A DNA stretch of 64,000 bases. Origin: Nematostella vectensis (Eukaryota; Cnidaria; Anthozoa; Actiniaria; Edwardsiidae). The notes beneath the pieces are model-generated. The model was not told where the DNA came from and did not search any database. It saw only the letters and a list, made by a program, of their open reading frames with translations. Of the stretch, positions 27,201-33,800 are shown piece by piece. How positions within the stretch are numbered: position 1 is the first letter of the stretch; each line of letters begins with the position of its first letter. The stretch is taken from positions 3,175,001 to 3,239,000 of the forward strand of contig NC_064039.1 of the NCBI RefSeq assembly GCF_932526225.1, in the 5' to 3' direction. Position numbers and translations under genes: made by a program.

Positions 27201-30200
27201 CCGTAACACAGTCGACATCAACAACCAGCTGTACGGAGCACAGGTAACCCATAATGACGTCAAACAACTTAATATCCACTAAGCATAGGTAACCCACAAT
27301 GACGTCAAACAATTCTATAACTACAAAGTCAGCTTTATTAAGCACAGGTAACCTACTTCAATGCCAAACTTGTTGTCAAAAAGGTTATCTTTATGGAGCC
27401 TATCAACCCAAAATGACGTCAAACCAGCCGTTATGGTTGGTTTTGAACAAAAATACTGGTAATACGATGACGTCACACAAACGTCAGTAGCAGTATTATC
27501 CAATCAAGCTGTCAGTAATTTTCTAATCATTGCCATGCAGATATTAGCCATCGAGGGATCTCCCGAAGCGCGCCTGGGGATTCGTCTCAACGCTCAGGTT
27601 AACCCAGGTATGGACAGTGATAAAACTCAACCTCTCCTACTCTTCATCAAAAACTTAAGACTACCTTCGTATCTGAATATTCGTTTGCGAGAGCAAAATC
27701 CTAGCCTGCTAAGCCAGTGTAGTGTGCACCTAAATACCTGTTTAGTGAAGCCGTTTATCGGGTTATCCACCGTTTTTATTCTATCTGCTTTTAGACGAAG
27801 AACCACATAGCTTTACCACCGTTTTTATTCCTTCTAGATGAAAAGCCACAGAATTTCGAAGAGCTTTACCGAGCCTTGAGAAACAAGAAATCGTACGGAG
27901 CCCTACTCGATGCATATGCAATCGGGCACCAGAGGCATCTGTTTGAAGACCCGAACCTGCGGATGGTGAGACTGTACGACTTCAAGTCTGCCTATGGCGT
28001 AGTGATGGCAAACTCCTCAACTCGGATGACGAAGTGCTTCAGACATTACATCCAAAACAACACACAGAAAATTTTCAACAGGATCAAAAAATACGTGCGC
28101 TTCTACGAAAAAGTGAGTGACCTTCCTAATACCAAGGCCAAGGCACGGCTTGCAGGGTAGTTTCGACGTCTCAATTCTAATTTATAATTATCTCGTGGAG
28201 GACTGTGGGAATACCCTTTTTTGATCAGGGAGGTTGGGAAATGCATTACATTAACACGGTCCCTAGGTTCTGATTAGGTAAAAGGTTTCAAATTATTGTT
28301 TCGCTTCACAGGGGGGTTTTATCTTTCGGTTATCTACAGAATTATGCCATTTACAAACAGAAGCAAAAAAAGGGGAATGTTTTTACTTTGTGTTTAAATA
28401 GGTTTAACTGACAAACGTTAATAATAATGTCAAAACTTGTACCTTCAAATGTGTGAATATGGATAATAAATATCCGATTGTCGGCTAATAAGGTCCCTAA
28501 TAAGGTCACTCTCACGTATGATAAATAGTCTAATTCGTTCATAGTCTGTGTCTGGAAGCACGGGTGGCTTAGCGAGTTAGCGCGCTGGCCTCTCACCTCT
28601 GTGAACAAGGTTCGAGTCCTGGCTTTGACTTGGGGACTTTTTCTCTGAGTTCTAGTTGCGGTTCGGGCTTAGTATCTCAAGTGAGAGTGATTTCTTTCTC
28701 TTGTGCTTTCCAGCCCGTCCCATTCACGGGGCGCACCCTGTCCCCACCCTACAATAAACCTTCTTACCATATCAAAAAATGTACATAACATACATAAGAT
28801 TATATTTACTTGGCTGGGAAATCTATCTGCAAGCTTGAGTAAGTACGCAGCTACTTTGTCTCCCTATTATCTTTGTTCTACAAAGGAGTTCTTTTGTCTC
28901 TATTCTTCTCGTTCTTTGTGTCGAGGTGCGGATATTCTTCATTTGCCCAATCAAATTGCAGCTTGTAAGAGCTGCGTACTGACCCGCAAGCTTGGGACTC
29001 TCTTGGAAACTGACAATTTAAAGCTCCTTGTACAATTTAAAGCTAGCAAGAAATTAAGACAGACATTACGCTTTTTTCCAGACTACCGACATACCATCGA
29101 CTATAGAATACGCTTATGGTCTGTTCAGTGCCGAGACTCCCACGTTCCGTCGCACTCTTTACTTCCTGCTGGGTCTACTGGGAACGTTCACGATTGCCGG
29201 GAGTCTGTACAACATGAGGCGCCGAGCTAAGAAACGAGCGAAAGCGACTGGTAGGTTATTACCCATTTTGTACTAGGGATATACCACCAGGCAATAAGCC
29301 ATTTTACAGATCAAGGTTTTTAAGCGTGAAGCCCACACTGTCTGTTTAGCGGCCAATAACGACACGACGCACTGACACTGCACCAAATACGATTTTCCTG
29401 CAGAGTGAGCCACCTGGTATATCAGAAAAACACTATCACACTTCTAGCCTTACCTTGAGGCTCTTTTTCTTTCCCGTAAATTATGCATGAGGAAGCTACT
29501 CAGGCTACATACGAGCTACCTAGGACGCGCCCGTGCGCACAGGTTCCCAGCTAGCGAGAGGAAAAGAACGCCAGTCAAATACAAAGAGAAGAGACCTCCG
29601 CCGCTAGCAGGGAAACATACAGAATAAGAAAGACATAAAAACGCCACTTACGAAGTTGAAATTATGTAGCAGCTGCACCACTAACATAAACAAGCACTGG
29701 AATACTGTGTACCACACAAGGACTGTGTGTCCAACAATACTACACATTTGCAATGAGGGAGCATTTCGCACGAGTATAACCACCAGTAGGACACTGGGGA
29801 CGACAGTCTTTGCAAATTCCTTAGAAGTCTGATGCCGATAGAAATAGTGGTTTCGGTTTTGAGGGGGGGGGGGGGGGGGGGCGTGAAATGGCGGCGTGAT
29901 TGGTCGTTGTTTCTGTTTTTTTTTTTTTAGCCATGCATTTAAACGTTTTATTGCATTTTTGTTGTTGTTTTAAACACAAATAGGGCGCACGAGTATAACC
30001 ACCAATAGGGCACTGGAGACAACAGTCTTTGCAAATTCCTTAGAAGTCTGATGCCGATAGAAATAGTGGTTTCGGTTTTGAGGGGGGGGGGGGGGGGGGG
30101 CGTGAAATGGCGGCGTGATTGGTCGTTGTTTCTTTTTTTTTTTTTTTAGCCATGCATTTCAACGTTTTATTGCATTTTTGTTGGTGTTTTAGCAAAAGCA

Positions 30201-30362
30201 AGATCGAGCGTACACAAGGAAGTAGCCCAGGAGCTCAAGGACGACATCCATCAGCTGAGCCTGCGCATGAGAGAGATCAACGAAAAGCTGACCAAAAAGC
30301 ACGCCCGCGAGCTGCTTGCACGCATGCGTATAGATAAGCAGAAATCCAAGTTGTATCCATGA
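723..30362 (+). CDS. Giant adhesion-type receptor fused to a GluR0-like K+-signature channel (3' 30 exons)
   Basis: Exons (all + strand): 723-982, 1621-1741, 3086-3316, 4436-4735, 4963-5067, 5751-6115, 6547-6829, 6992-7110, 7316-7365, 7718-7842, 8209-8502, 9270-9358, 14943-15147, 15752-16054, 17190-17483, 17887-18183, 18587-18925, 19030-19326, 19597-19911, 20579-20878, 21494-21609, 23933-24107, 24597-24875, 25442-25911, 26812-26906, 27087-27243, 27541-27607, 27838-28112, 29082-29250, 30193-30362. Every junction has AG/GT and the reading phase is kept to a TGA at 30360-30362, giving about 2,221 residues. Most ectodomain exons begin and end in phase 1, the usual sign of exon shuffling. Order: MAM, TLDc, Cys-rich, LamG-like, SEA, 11 FN3, ligand-binding lobe, M1-pore-M2, second lobe, M3, basic tail. 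The 5' end lies before the window. Inferred role: surface adhesion or sensing coupled directly to K+ flux. The FN3 and channel parts could belong to separate transcripts, but no stop, poly(A) signal or start codon context between them suggests it. Confidence 0.85.
1030..1330. repeat. Imperfect CAT-rich simple sequence
   Basis: Dispersed CATCAT, TCATCGTC and ATTATCATC runs fill the first part of the intron 983-1620. No gene seen. Confidence 0.7.
1845..2600. repeat. 21-bp minisatellite
   Basis: About 34 copies of a unit near AGCATCTTGCTTCCTGAGTAA fill the intron 1742-3085. The 21-bp period is a multiple of three, so long open frames appear on both strands (seven-residue repeats); these are not genes. 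Confidence 0.95.
2831..3022. repeat. MITE-like element with about 65-bp terminal inverted repeats
   Basis: Left end AGCAAAATTCGTTGTTGCGC and right end its complement (finishing GAATTTTGCT at 3022). The arms continue through GGAAATAGCGCGTAGTC and GACTACGCGCTATTCCC. Only about 50 bp of spacer. No coding sequence. Lies in an intron of the giant receptor. Confidence 0.75.
3086..4735 (+). CDS. TLDc domain (two exons of the giant receptor)
   Basis: Exons 3086-3316 and 4436-4735. The text YRDRLLSWL, then [14 protein letters not shown] and HVFGGFFD, followed by [20 protein letters not shown] and [10 protein letters not shown], follows the TLDc domain from start to end. TLDc is usually intracellular (OXR1, NCOA7, TBC1D24); in cnidarian and other invertebrate surface proteins it also occurs next to extracellular modules. 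The intron between the two exons carries a 66-bp minisatellite and a long inverted repeat. Confidence 0.85.
3340..3930. repeat. 66-bp minisatellite
   Basis: About nine copies of a unit beginning GGCTTGTCTAGGAATAAATG and including AGGGATAACTTGTTAATG, decaying toward 3930. Starts about 30 bp after the exon 3086-3316 donor. The - strand open frame across it is a by-product. Confidence 0.95.
3993..4155. repeat. Long inverted repeat with hammerhead-like centre (Penelope-type end)
   Basis: Arms of about 65 bp (AGGTATGAATCAACACAAGG on the left, its complement ending at 4155) fold back on each other. The loop holds TTGCGCTAAGACGAGG and CTCGAAACGTCAGCGCAA: a stem I (GTTGCGCT/AGCGCAAC), GAAA and GUC, with AA inserted in the CUGANGA box. 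This is the arrangement of Penelope-like pLTR ribozymes in inverted orientation pairs. It lies in the TLDc intron. Confidence 0.6.
4963..6829 (+). CDS. Cys-rich segment and LamG-like domain (three exons)
   Basis: Exon 4963-5067 encodes a small cysteine-rich unit ([11 protein letters not shown]...GVCEC) that may be a truncated EGF-like fold. Exons 5751-6115 and 6547-6829 encode a LamG/concanavalin-like sandwich: YPLDHPND, a GLRGRAL strand, [11 protein letters not shown], then WSHVVVTW and [11 protein letters not shown], the typical jelly-roll strand preceding a Gly-Ala turn. Introns contain the CCTA microsatellite and little else. The assignment rests on motif recognition; a profile search against LamG_3 or pentraxin families would test it. 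Confidence 0.7.
5187..5700. repeat. CCTA/CTAC tetranucleotide microsatellite
   Basis: Long (CCTA)n with CCAC interruptions, degenerating after 5560. Fills most of intron 5068-5750; open frames (TYLP repeats) are artefacts. Confidence 0.97.
6992..7842 (+). CDS. SEA domain (three exons)
   Basis: Exons 6992-7110, 7316-7365 and 7718-7842. The joined protein has the SEA pattern: [17 protein letters not shown] (the 'DL.D..S..Y' helix), [20 protein letters not shown] (paired strands around NGT). SEA domains are extracellular, often self-cleaving, and sit near membranes. A canonical GSVVV-type cleavage site is not visible, so autoproteolysis is not supported. The 50-nt exon 7316-7365 uses a GTTAGT donor and restores the frame, which supports it as real. 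Confidence 0.65.
7625..7672 (+). repeat. Duplicated 3' splice junction of the SEA exon
   Basis: CACTGTCACAG followed by ACCTGAAAACGGATAAACACAAG mirrors the true acceptor and exon start at 7706-7750 (CACTGTTTCAG, then ACTTGTAAACGGAACTACACAAG). The copy has diverged. Confidence 0.75.
8209..24875 (+). CDS. Eleven tandem fibronectin type III domains
   Basis: Domains by exon: 8209-8502; 9270-9358 with 14943-15147; 15752-16054; 17190-17483; 17887-18183; 18587-18925; 19030-19326; 19597-19911; 20579-20878; 21494-21609 with 23933-24107; 24597-24875. Each shows the FN3 signature: a Pro start, a Trp strand (for example SWQH, TWTG, SLNW), a GY strand (LRGY, LLGY), and the LxxxTxYxxxVxAF strand. Most are one exon each, phase 1-1. 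Two are split internally. Many N-x-S/T sequons are present, as expected of a secreted region. The sixth domain contains a KRRRRAVE stretch that resembles a furin site. FN3 domains give length, adhesion and ligand contacts. Confidence 0.9.
8492..8990. repeat. 83-bp tandem repeat carrying the FN3-1 exon end and donor
   Basis: Each of about six units starts AGAAGATATGA|GTAAGTAAA, identical to the end of exon 8209-8502 and its 5' splice site, then runs GGAAGGGTGG...CGCCCTGTTATAG. Period 83 bp by position (8492, 8575, 8658 and so on). Confidence 0.95.
9410..9655. repeat. 66-bp tandem repeat, with a related array at 14526-14690
   Basis: About four units of CACGTACAAAGTTGTGATACC / GAGCATTTAACAAGTCATGTG. 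The same unit family returns at 14526-14690 in the same large intron, flanking the nested CLN3-like gene region on the far side. Confidence 0.9.
10227..10328. repeat. Short foldback element
   Basis: AGCCTGCGTGCAGCCGGAAA and its complement TTTCCGGCTGCACGCAGGCT flank an AT-rich centre of TAAT repeats. Typical MITE size (102 bp). Intronic. Confidence 0.7.
10861..11283 (+). mobile_element. Penelope-like element remnant with GIY-YIG endonuclease C-terminus
   Basis: Frame at 10791-11285 contains [34 protein letters not shown] and [16 protein letters not shown], which match the C-terminal end of the GIY-YIG domain of Penelope-like retroelements. Just upstream (10875-10920) is a degenerate hammerhead-type motif, expected in the pLTR of these elements. 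It lies in the 9359-14942 intron of the giant receptor, before the nested CLN3-like gene. No RT core remains here. Confidence 0.7.
10875..10915 (+). ncRNA. Decayed hammerhead-ribozyme-like motif of a Penelope-like element
   Basis: The sequence ACGCTCGAAACGTCAGAGC carries the conserved GAAAC and GUC cleavage context and a stem I half; the 5' half reads GGCTCCGACTAAGGGC where CUGANGA is expected, so the core has two substitutions. Related to the motif at about 4052-4095. Probably inactive. Confidence 0.4.
11460..11500. repeat. T-run and (AT)n microsatellite
   Basis: Poly-T followed by about ten AT dinucleotides upstream of the CLN3-like ATG. Confidence 0.9.
11646..13900 (+). CDS. CLN3/battenin-like endolysosomal membrane protein, nested in an intron
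   Basis: Two exons, 11646-12084 and 13053-13900, give 428 residues; human CLN3 is 438. The ATG at 11646 (MASDLKFRN) was chosen because an in-frame stop at 11571 precedes it. The N-terminus [23 protein letters not shown] aligns with CLN3 text around its first helix, a DKTPLQE loop follows the sixth helix, and LLKKHC ends the last helix. About ten hydrophobic segments are visible. The single intron begins GC (ACAG|GCAAGT) and ends CAG, a GC-AG intron. The gene lies wholly within the 9359-14942 intron of the giant receptor, on the same strand. Battenins act in lysosomal/endosomal homeostasis. A short direct repeat duplicates the 3' end across the stop codon. Family-level call; distance from canonical CLN3 is clear. 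Confidence 0.8.
13860..13955. repeat. Direct duplication across the stop codon of the CLN3-like gene
   Basis: AATCTACGATGTACTCAACA followed by TAGTAAAGGACTGTAAC occurs twice, 56-59 bp apart. The first copy encodes the last residues and the stop. Confidence 0.85.
14526..14690. repeat. Degenerate relatives of the 9410-9655 repeat
   Basis: CGAAGTCATGTGATTCCCACG, TGTCAATCACGTACAAAG and similar phrases, about 2.5 units. Confidence 0.85.
16249..17112. mobile_element. Nonautonomous DNA transposon with TA target duplication
   Basis: Ends CAGTTGAAGCTCTCGTAAGC and GCTCAGAGAACTTCGACTG are imperfect inverted repeats, each flanked by TA, as in Tc1/mariner-class insertions. Internal copies of GGTCGCTTACGAGAGCTT recur at about 16315-16400, 16905-16920, 16990-17010 and 17070-17100, so the subterminal repeat is multiplied. 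No transposase frame. In the intron between FN3 domains 3 and 4. Confidence 0.65.
18338..18400. repeat. 20-bp tandem triplet
   Basis: CTTTACCATACTTGTCAAA is present three times in the intron between FN3-5 and FN3-6. Confidence 0.85.
19985..20410. repeat. Penelope-pLTR-like fragments flanking a MITE
   Basis: TTGTCAGCGCAAAAGGCAAATGG (shortened here as TTGTCAGCGC...AAATGG) near 20010 and the complement of GTTGTCAGTGCGAACGGCG at 20365-20385 recall the CTTGTCAGTGCAAATGG segment at 10790, which precedes the Penelope remnant. Low-confidence relic. Confidence 0.35.
20106..20261. mobile_element. Short MITE-like insertion (GTGGCCAGG / CCTGGCTACGCC ends)
   Basis: Left end AGCGGCGTGGCCAGGATT and right end CCCCCTGGCTACGCCCCTGA are near inverted complements, with a purine-rich GGGGGCC interior. 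Similar ends occur at 15489-15590, 38957-39170 and 44459-44640, suggesting one dispersed family or related families. Confidence 0.5.
21610..23335. repeat. 51-bp minisatellite interspersed with copies of the FN3-10 exon end
   Basis: More than 25 units of GTTCCACTATACTCACC / TTTTCACTGTCCCGAGGGTG / TCCGTTATATAGAG. Four units also contain AAGACATAAATGGCGTCATT through TACGAGG, that is, the last 35-38 bases of exon 21494-21609 plus its donor (starts near 21671, 21819, 22675, 22823). Some donor copies have changed GTAAGT to GTGGGT. The 17-residue open frames are artefacts. Confidence 0.95.
23503..23525. repeat. Poly-G tract
   Basis: A run of about 20 G interrupted once. Similar G or C runs occur at 24248-24262, 29863-29882, 30082-30102, 44583-44604 and 54918-54933. 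Confidence 0.9.
25442..29250 (+). CDS. GluR0/iGluR-like channel module with K+ selectivity filter
   Basis: Exons 25442-25911, 26812-26906, 27087-27243, 27541-27607, 27838-28112, 29082-29250. First lobe: [25 protein letters not shown] and AVDFSFPVY, resembling the S1 half of a periplasmic-binding-protein fold. M1: a hydrophobic run from [12 protein letters not shown] to LWAI. Pore helix and filter: [17 protein letters not shown]; the filter Gly codon is split by an intron (26906/27087). M2: [20 protein letters not shown]. Second lobe: [13 protein letters not shown] to VMANSS. M3: [19 protein letters not shown], then a basic [10 protein letters not shown] stop-transfer. GluR0 of cyanobacteria and rotifer AvGluR1 share a K+-type filter on a glutamate-receptor frame. 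K+ selectivity is inferred from the filter; the ligand is unknown. Confidence 0.85.
25873..26270. repeat. Duplications of the M1 exon end with its donor, plus 21-bp satellite
   Basis: CACTTGCCTACATCGCGGGC through GGGCTATA|GTAAGTAGCATGG, the end of exon 25442-25911 and its 5' splice site, recurs at about 26033 and 26214. Between them are TTGCGTGACATGTGTAAGGTG units continuing to about 26390. Confidence 0.95.
26892..26955. repeat. Duplicate of the pore-exon end and donor
   Basis: CATGACAACACTGGG|GTAAGAAAAT (true exon end, encoding MTTLG) is followed at 26931 by CATGACAGCACTGGG|GTATGAAAAT. Confidence 0.85.
27235..27365. repeat. Duplicates of the M2-exon end and donor
   Basis: GAGCACAG|GTAACCCATAATGACG at the true junction; copies AAGCATAG|GTAACCCACAATGACG near 27282 and AAGCACAG|GTAACCTACTTC near 27339. 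Confidence 0.85.
27765..27865. repeat. Duplicated acceptor and exon start of the second-lobe exon
   Basis: CACCGTTTTTATTC...TTTTAG|ACGAAGAACCACA...AGCTTTACC precedes the true CACCGTTTTTATTCCTTCTAG|ATGAAAAGCCACAG...AGCTTTACC. About 50 bp period, two copies. Confidence 0.8.
28555..28770 (+). mobile_element. tRNA-derived SINE
   Basis: A box-like TGGCTTAGCGAGTTAGCGCG and B box GGTTCGAGTCC are 30-35 bp apart, the internal RNA polymerase III promoter of a tRNA. The acceptor arms do not pair as a functional tRNA and an unrelated tail follows (GGGACTTTTTCTCTGAG, then a pyrimidine-rich end and AATAAA). Lies in an intron of the channel module. Confidence 0.65.
29563..29612. repeat. Half-copy of the 50077-50180 palindrome arm
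   Basis: AACGCCAGTC, AAATACAAAGAGAAGAG and CGCTAGCAGGGAAAC match one arm of the hairpin at 50077-50180 with a few differences. Shows that the hairpin belongs to a dispersed family. Confidence 0.6.
29766..30192. repeat. Two-copy direct repeat (about 215 bp) ending at the last acceptor
   Basis: GCACGAGTATAACCACCA through CAGTCTTTGCAAATTCC, a G-run, GAAATGGCGGCGTGATTGG, a T-run and ATTGCATTTTTGTTG occur twice. The second copy ends in the true acceptor GTGTTTTAG; the first ends TTGTTTTAA, so its acceptor is lost. Confidence 0.9.
30193..30362 (+). CDS. Cytoplasmic basic helical tail, last exon of the giant receptor
   Basis: Acceptor TGTTTTAG at 30192; reads [18 protein letters not shown], then [16 protein letters not shown] and ends KSKLYP followed by TGA at 30360-30362. 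Heptad-like spacing of Leu, Ile and Met suggests an amphipathic helix or coiled coil, which would be intracellular given the preceding M3. The upstream 200 bp is a direct duplication of the acceptor region. Confidence 0.75.
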
Positions 30363-30846
30363 CAATGTCACGAGCTAATTTATCCGATTTTTTAAAAAGG
30401 GAGAAGTTAAACAAAGTAGCGTAGTACGGAAAATTAGCTAGTAGCCTTATTCCTAGTGCAGCGGCGGACACTTTGAGATGTTCTTTCTCAAGGGATTTAT
30501 AGAGTGCTTGGAAGGGGACTCAACATATTATTTAAATTTAGCAATCAGGTTTACTTCAATGATCCATTTATTGTAAACAAATGTCAAAGAGAATTTTCTC
30601 AATAACATTCCAAATTCGATATTTACAGGAGCATAATAACTGCTTTTTGGAAAATTTCACAATATTAAGGTCCTTTGCAATATGACTAATATGATTCTAA
30701 CAACTCAATATTTGAGCACGATAATCAGTAACAATACTTCAGTATCTATTTTAATTGTCACTATAATAATAAATACGATTTTCACTCAAAACCCTGTTTG
30801 AATTTCTTTCACTCTTAAAATCTCCAATTCGGCTACATTTTAATGA
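30363..30846. other. Intergenic gap between convergent genes
   Basis: 3' flank shared by the giant receptor (+) and the PGC-1 gene (-). AT-rich with several AATAAA-like phrases (for example AATAATAAATA near 30770). Nothing coding seen. Confidence 0.6.
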
Positions 30847-33800
30847 CTACTTTCTTTTCATGGCCATGCGAAGGAGTGCATCAAAATCCAACTCGTCACC
30901 AGATCCATCCTCATCCTTAGGCCCAGCTCCATTCATTAACTTCTCCTCAATATAACTTGTGTTAGAATCTGATGGGTAAGCCATAACATGATTAGTTCCC
31001 ACATAACAATCTGGTGTGTAAGTAAAGGAATGAGGAAAAACGCATATCCCGCACTGCTAACCTCACCCACTGCTAACCTCACCCACTGCTAACCTCACCC
31101 ACTGCTAACCTCACCCACTGCTAACCTCACCCACTGCTAACCTCACCCACTGCTAACCTCACCCACTGCTAACCTCACCCACTGCTAACCTCACCCACTG
31201 CTAACCTCACCCACTGCTAACCTCACCCACTGCTAACCTCATACGTGCAGAAATAACGAATATAGTCCACATTGCATAATATGTAATATATAACTGACAA
31301 TATTTTGGGCCCAAAAAGCCAGGCTACCAGTGTATGTACATTATAACACCTCCAGAGTAAAACTTCATTCTTGACGAGTGTATAATCTGATTCAAGCACT
31401 TTTTCCCAGTCAATAGTTGGAATAGGATTCAGGGTGAGTTAGTATTTGTAGAGCAATCAAAGGAGGCTGAGGCTTTGTCATTGTTGTGTTGTCTGCTTCA
31501 CACACTAATAACTTTGTGATTTTGACCCAAAAGGGATGGCTGAAAACAAAGAACATGCAAGGTTTACCATACCGAAGTCAACATAGCTTCCACCACAGAA
31601 TTTCCTTCTTCCTCCAAAGCAAATGTCTAGCGCAGGTTCTTTTGGATTGCTGTTGGCATCTGAACAAGAGAGGATAAGTCAGATGCTGTGCACCTTATTC
31701 AACAAAATGAACAACCCCATGCATGGGCCCTAGAGGTCATGCAGACTTATCACCACCAAGCTGCATTGAGTTTTGTCGAGTAAAATAAGCTCAGGCAAGC
31801 CAATCGAGTGTTGTCATGCTAAGGCACAGGGCTCAGACAAGCTTTTCAGGGTTGAGGTTGAAAATTGTTTCAGGAAACACAGCTCTGGCGAGTTTAATGA
31901 GGATTAAGTTGAAAAAAAAAGAGAACTCATTTGCTGTATTGCATTTCTTACCATTCACTGCATCCAGTGCTGAGGCAGACTCAACAAATGTTACAAATGC
32001 ATAGTTATCACTAAAAATGTAAAAGAAAAAAAAGTGAGTTTTCAAAAAAAAATTACGAAAGAGTGTCCTACTTCAGTCACCCAAAAAAAAACCCTCCCCC
32101 CCTACCCGTCACACATTTTTGGACTACTCCCCCCCATCCCTTACTGAGCCACATTATGCAATATTTTACAGTTTGTCTTGATAAGTCTATAGAAAAACTG
32201 TCTGGCTTAAAAGTACTGTAATTTTAACATACCCATTGTCCCGGAAGTGCACCGTGACTTTCTCAATTGGACCATATTTACGGAATCTTCTCCACACATC
32301 ATCTTTGTGGGTGTCATCACTAATTTTCCCAACGTAAACAATTCTTCTTTCCTCCTGAAATCCAGAGGACAACAGGTTATTTCACTAAGTATTTACAGGG
32401 TCACATCATCACCCATGAAATATTACTGTATTTTCACAGCTACATCAATATTTTTTATGCAATGATCCGAAGACCCGAAACAATCCCGAAATGATCCCCA
32501 ATATGATGAGTCCCAATAAAGGGAAAGCAGAAGAAATCACTTGCAATTCTTTAATTAAATTAAGGGACTCGATTTCTAAACAATGTGACTTAAATTATAC
32601 AAAACTTCAATTCCCATACAATACTTCTATTTATTACATTGCCTAAGCGGGAAACCCACAAACAGAGTCCAAAACAAATACAAAACTTTTAAATGCTACT
32701 GAAAGGAATACAACATATAACATAGCACAGCCATGCTCAGAACAACCAAACTTTTGACCTTCAATCACACTCTAAACATTTGCAGTTCGGACACTTGACT
32801 CTGACGCTAGAAACCTCATTTCCGGTAAACATCACACCTAAAAACCTATATTCATTCGACAACCAAACCGTTTTAGTGTCCACCAAGAAATCCATGTTCA
32901 CACGAGCGAATATTTACCGACACATTTTAGGGAGCCAGTTTGCAAAAAAAAATACTACAGAAAGCAGCATGTCTTATTTGTGGTGACTTTCTTTTATGGC
33001 TTGTGTTATGTATGAATGATTTATTTACGCCTGGTTCTTGAAATTACTATCACAGAAATCGTTATTTGACCCAATCTTAATACTATGGTTTTTAGTAAAT
33101 GTAAATTTCCTGATGGTTACATAAATAACGCTAAAATGTTTCATATGTTATTAAAACTGAAAGCCAATCCTTCCACATTCCTTTTGTTTGTCCATTACTG
33201 CAATTCCTTGGGGTTCATTTCGGGGACTCCTGGGGGTCGTTTCGAGTTCTGGAATCAGTTGGGAAACTTTTGGGGATCATTTTGGGTCCTGGGATCGCTT
33301 CAGGTTCTGTACAGGCCCTCATTTTAACAAAGCGGCTAAGGGACACATACAGTTATGCGGTTGATTTACTTACCCTAGATGCCTCTCTAAAGCTTCTGTC
33401 AATTCTAAACGTTTTCTTTCTCTCATGCTCAATGTCATAGAGCCTGTCTTCATCTGTCCTCTCCTTCACTTCCACGCTCTGCTCCCTGCCTCTTCTGTCA
33501 TTGTGCCTCCTGCTATGAATTCTGCGCCTCTCCTGGCTAGGGCTTCTCTGCCTGCTCCAGCTCCTACCTCGGCTACGACTGCGGCTCCTGCTGTGACTTT
33601 CGTCTCTGCGACTCCGCTGTTCATGTCGCCACCTCCTCTCTTTCTCAAGTTGTCTCCATCTTATCCTATCACGCTCGTCTTCAGAGTCACTAGATGCATA
33701 GGGATCAGGGGAGCGTCTGCTACTCCTTGAGCCTTCTTTCTCTGCATTTCTTGGGTTAAACCTGGGTTCATCTTCACCACTTTCATTACCGAATCTATCT

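Noticed and set aside
28560-28632. Functional tRNA gene
   Set aside because: A and B boxes are present but the acceptor and anticodon stems do not fold properly and a SINE tail follows.
31010-31240. 17-bp repeat as another splice-junction array in the PGC-1 gene
   Set aside because: An acceptor within the repeat would break the frame; the phase-correct acceptor is CACACCAG at 31011, outside the array.
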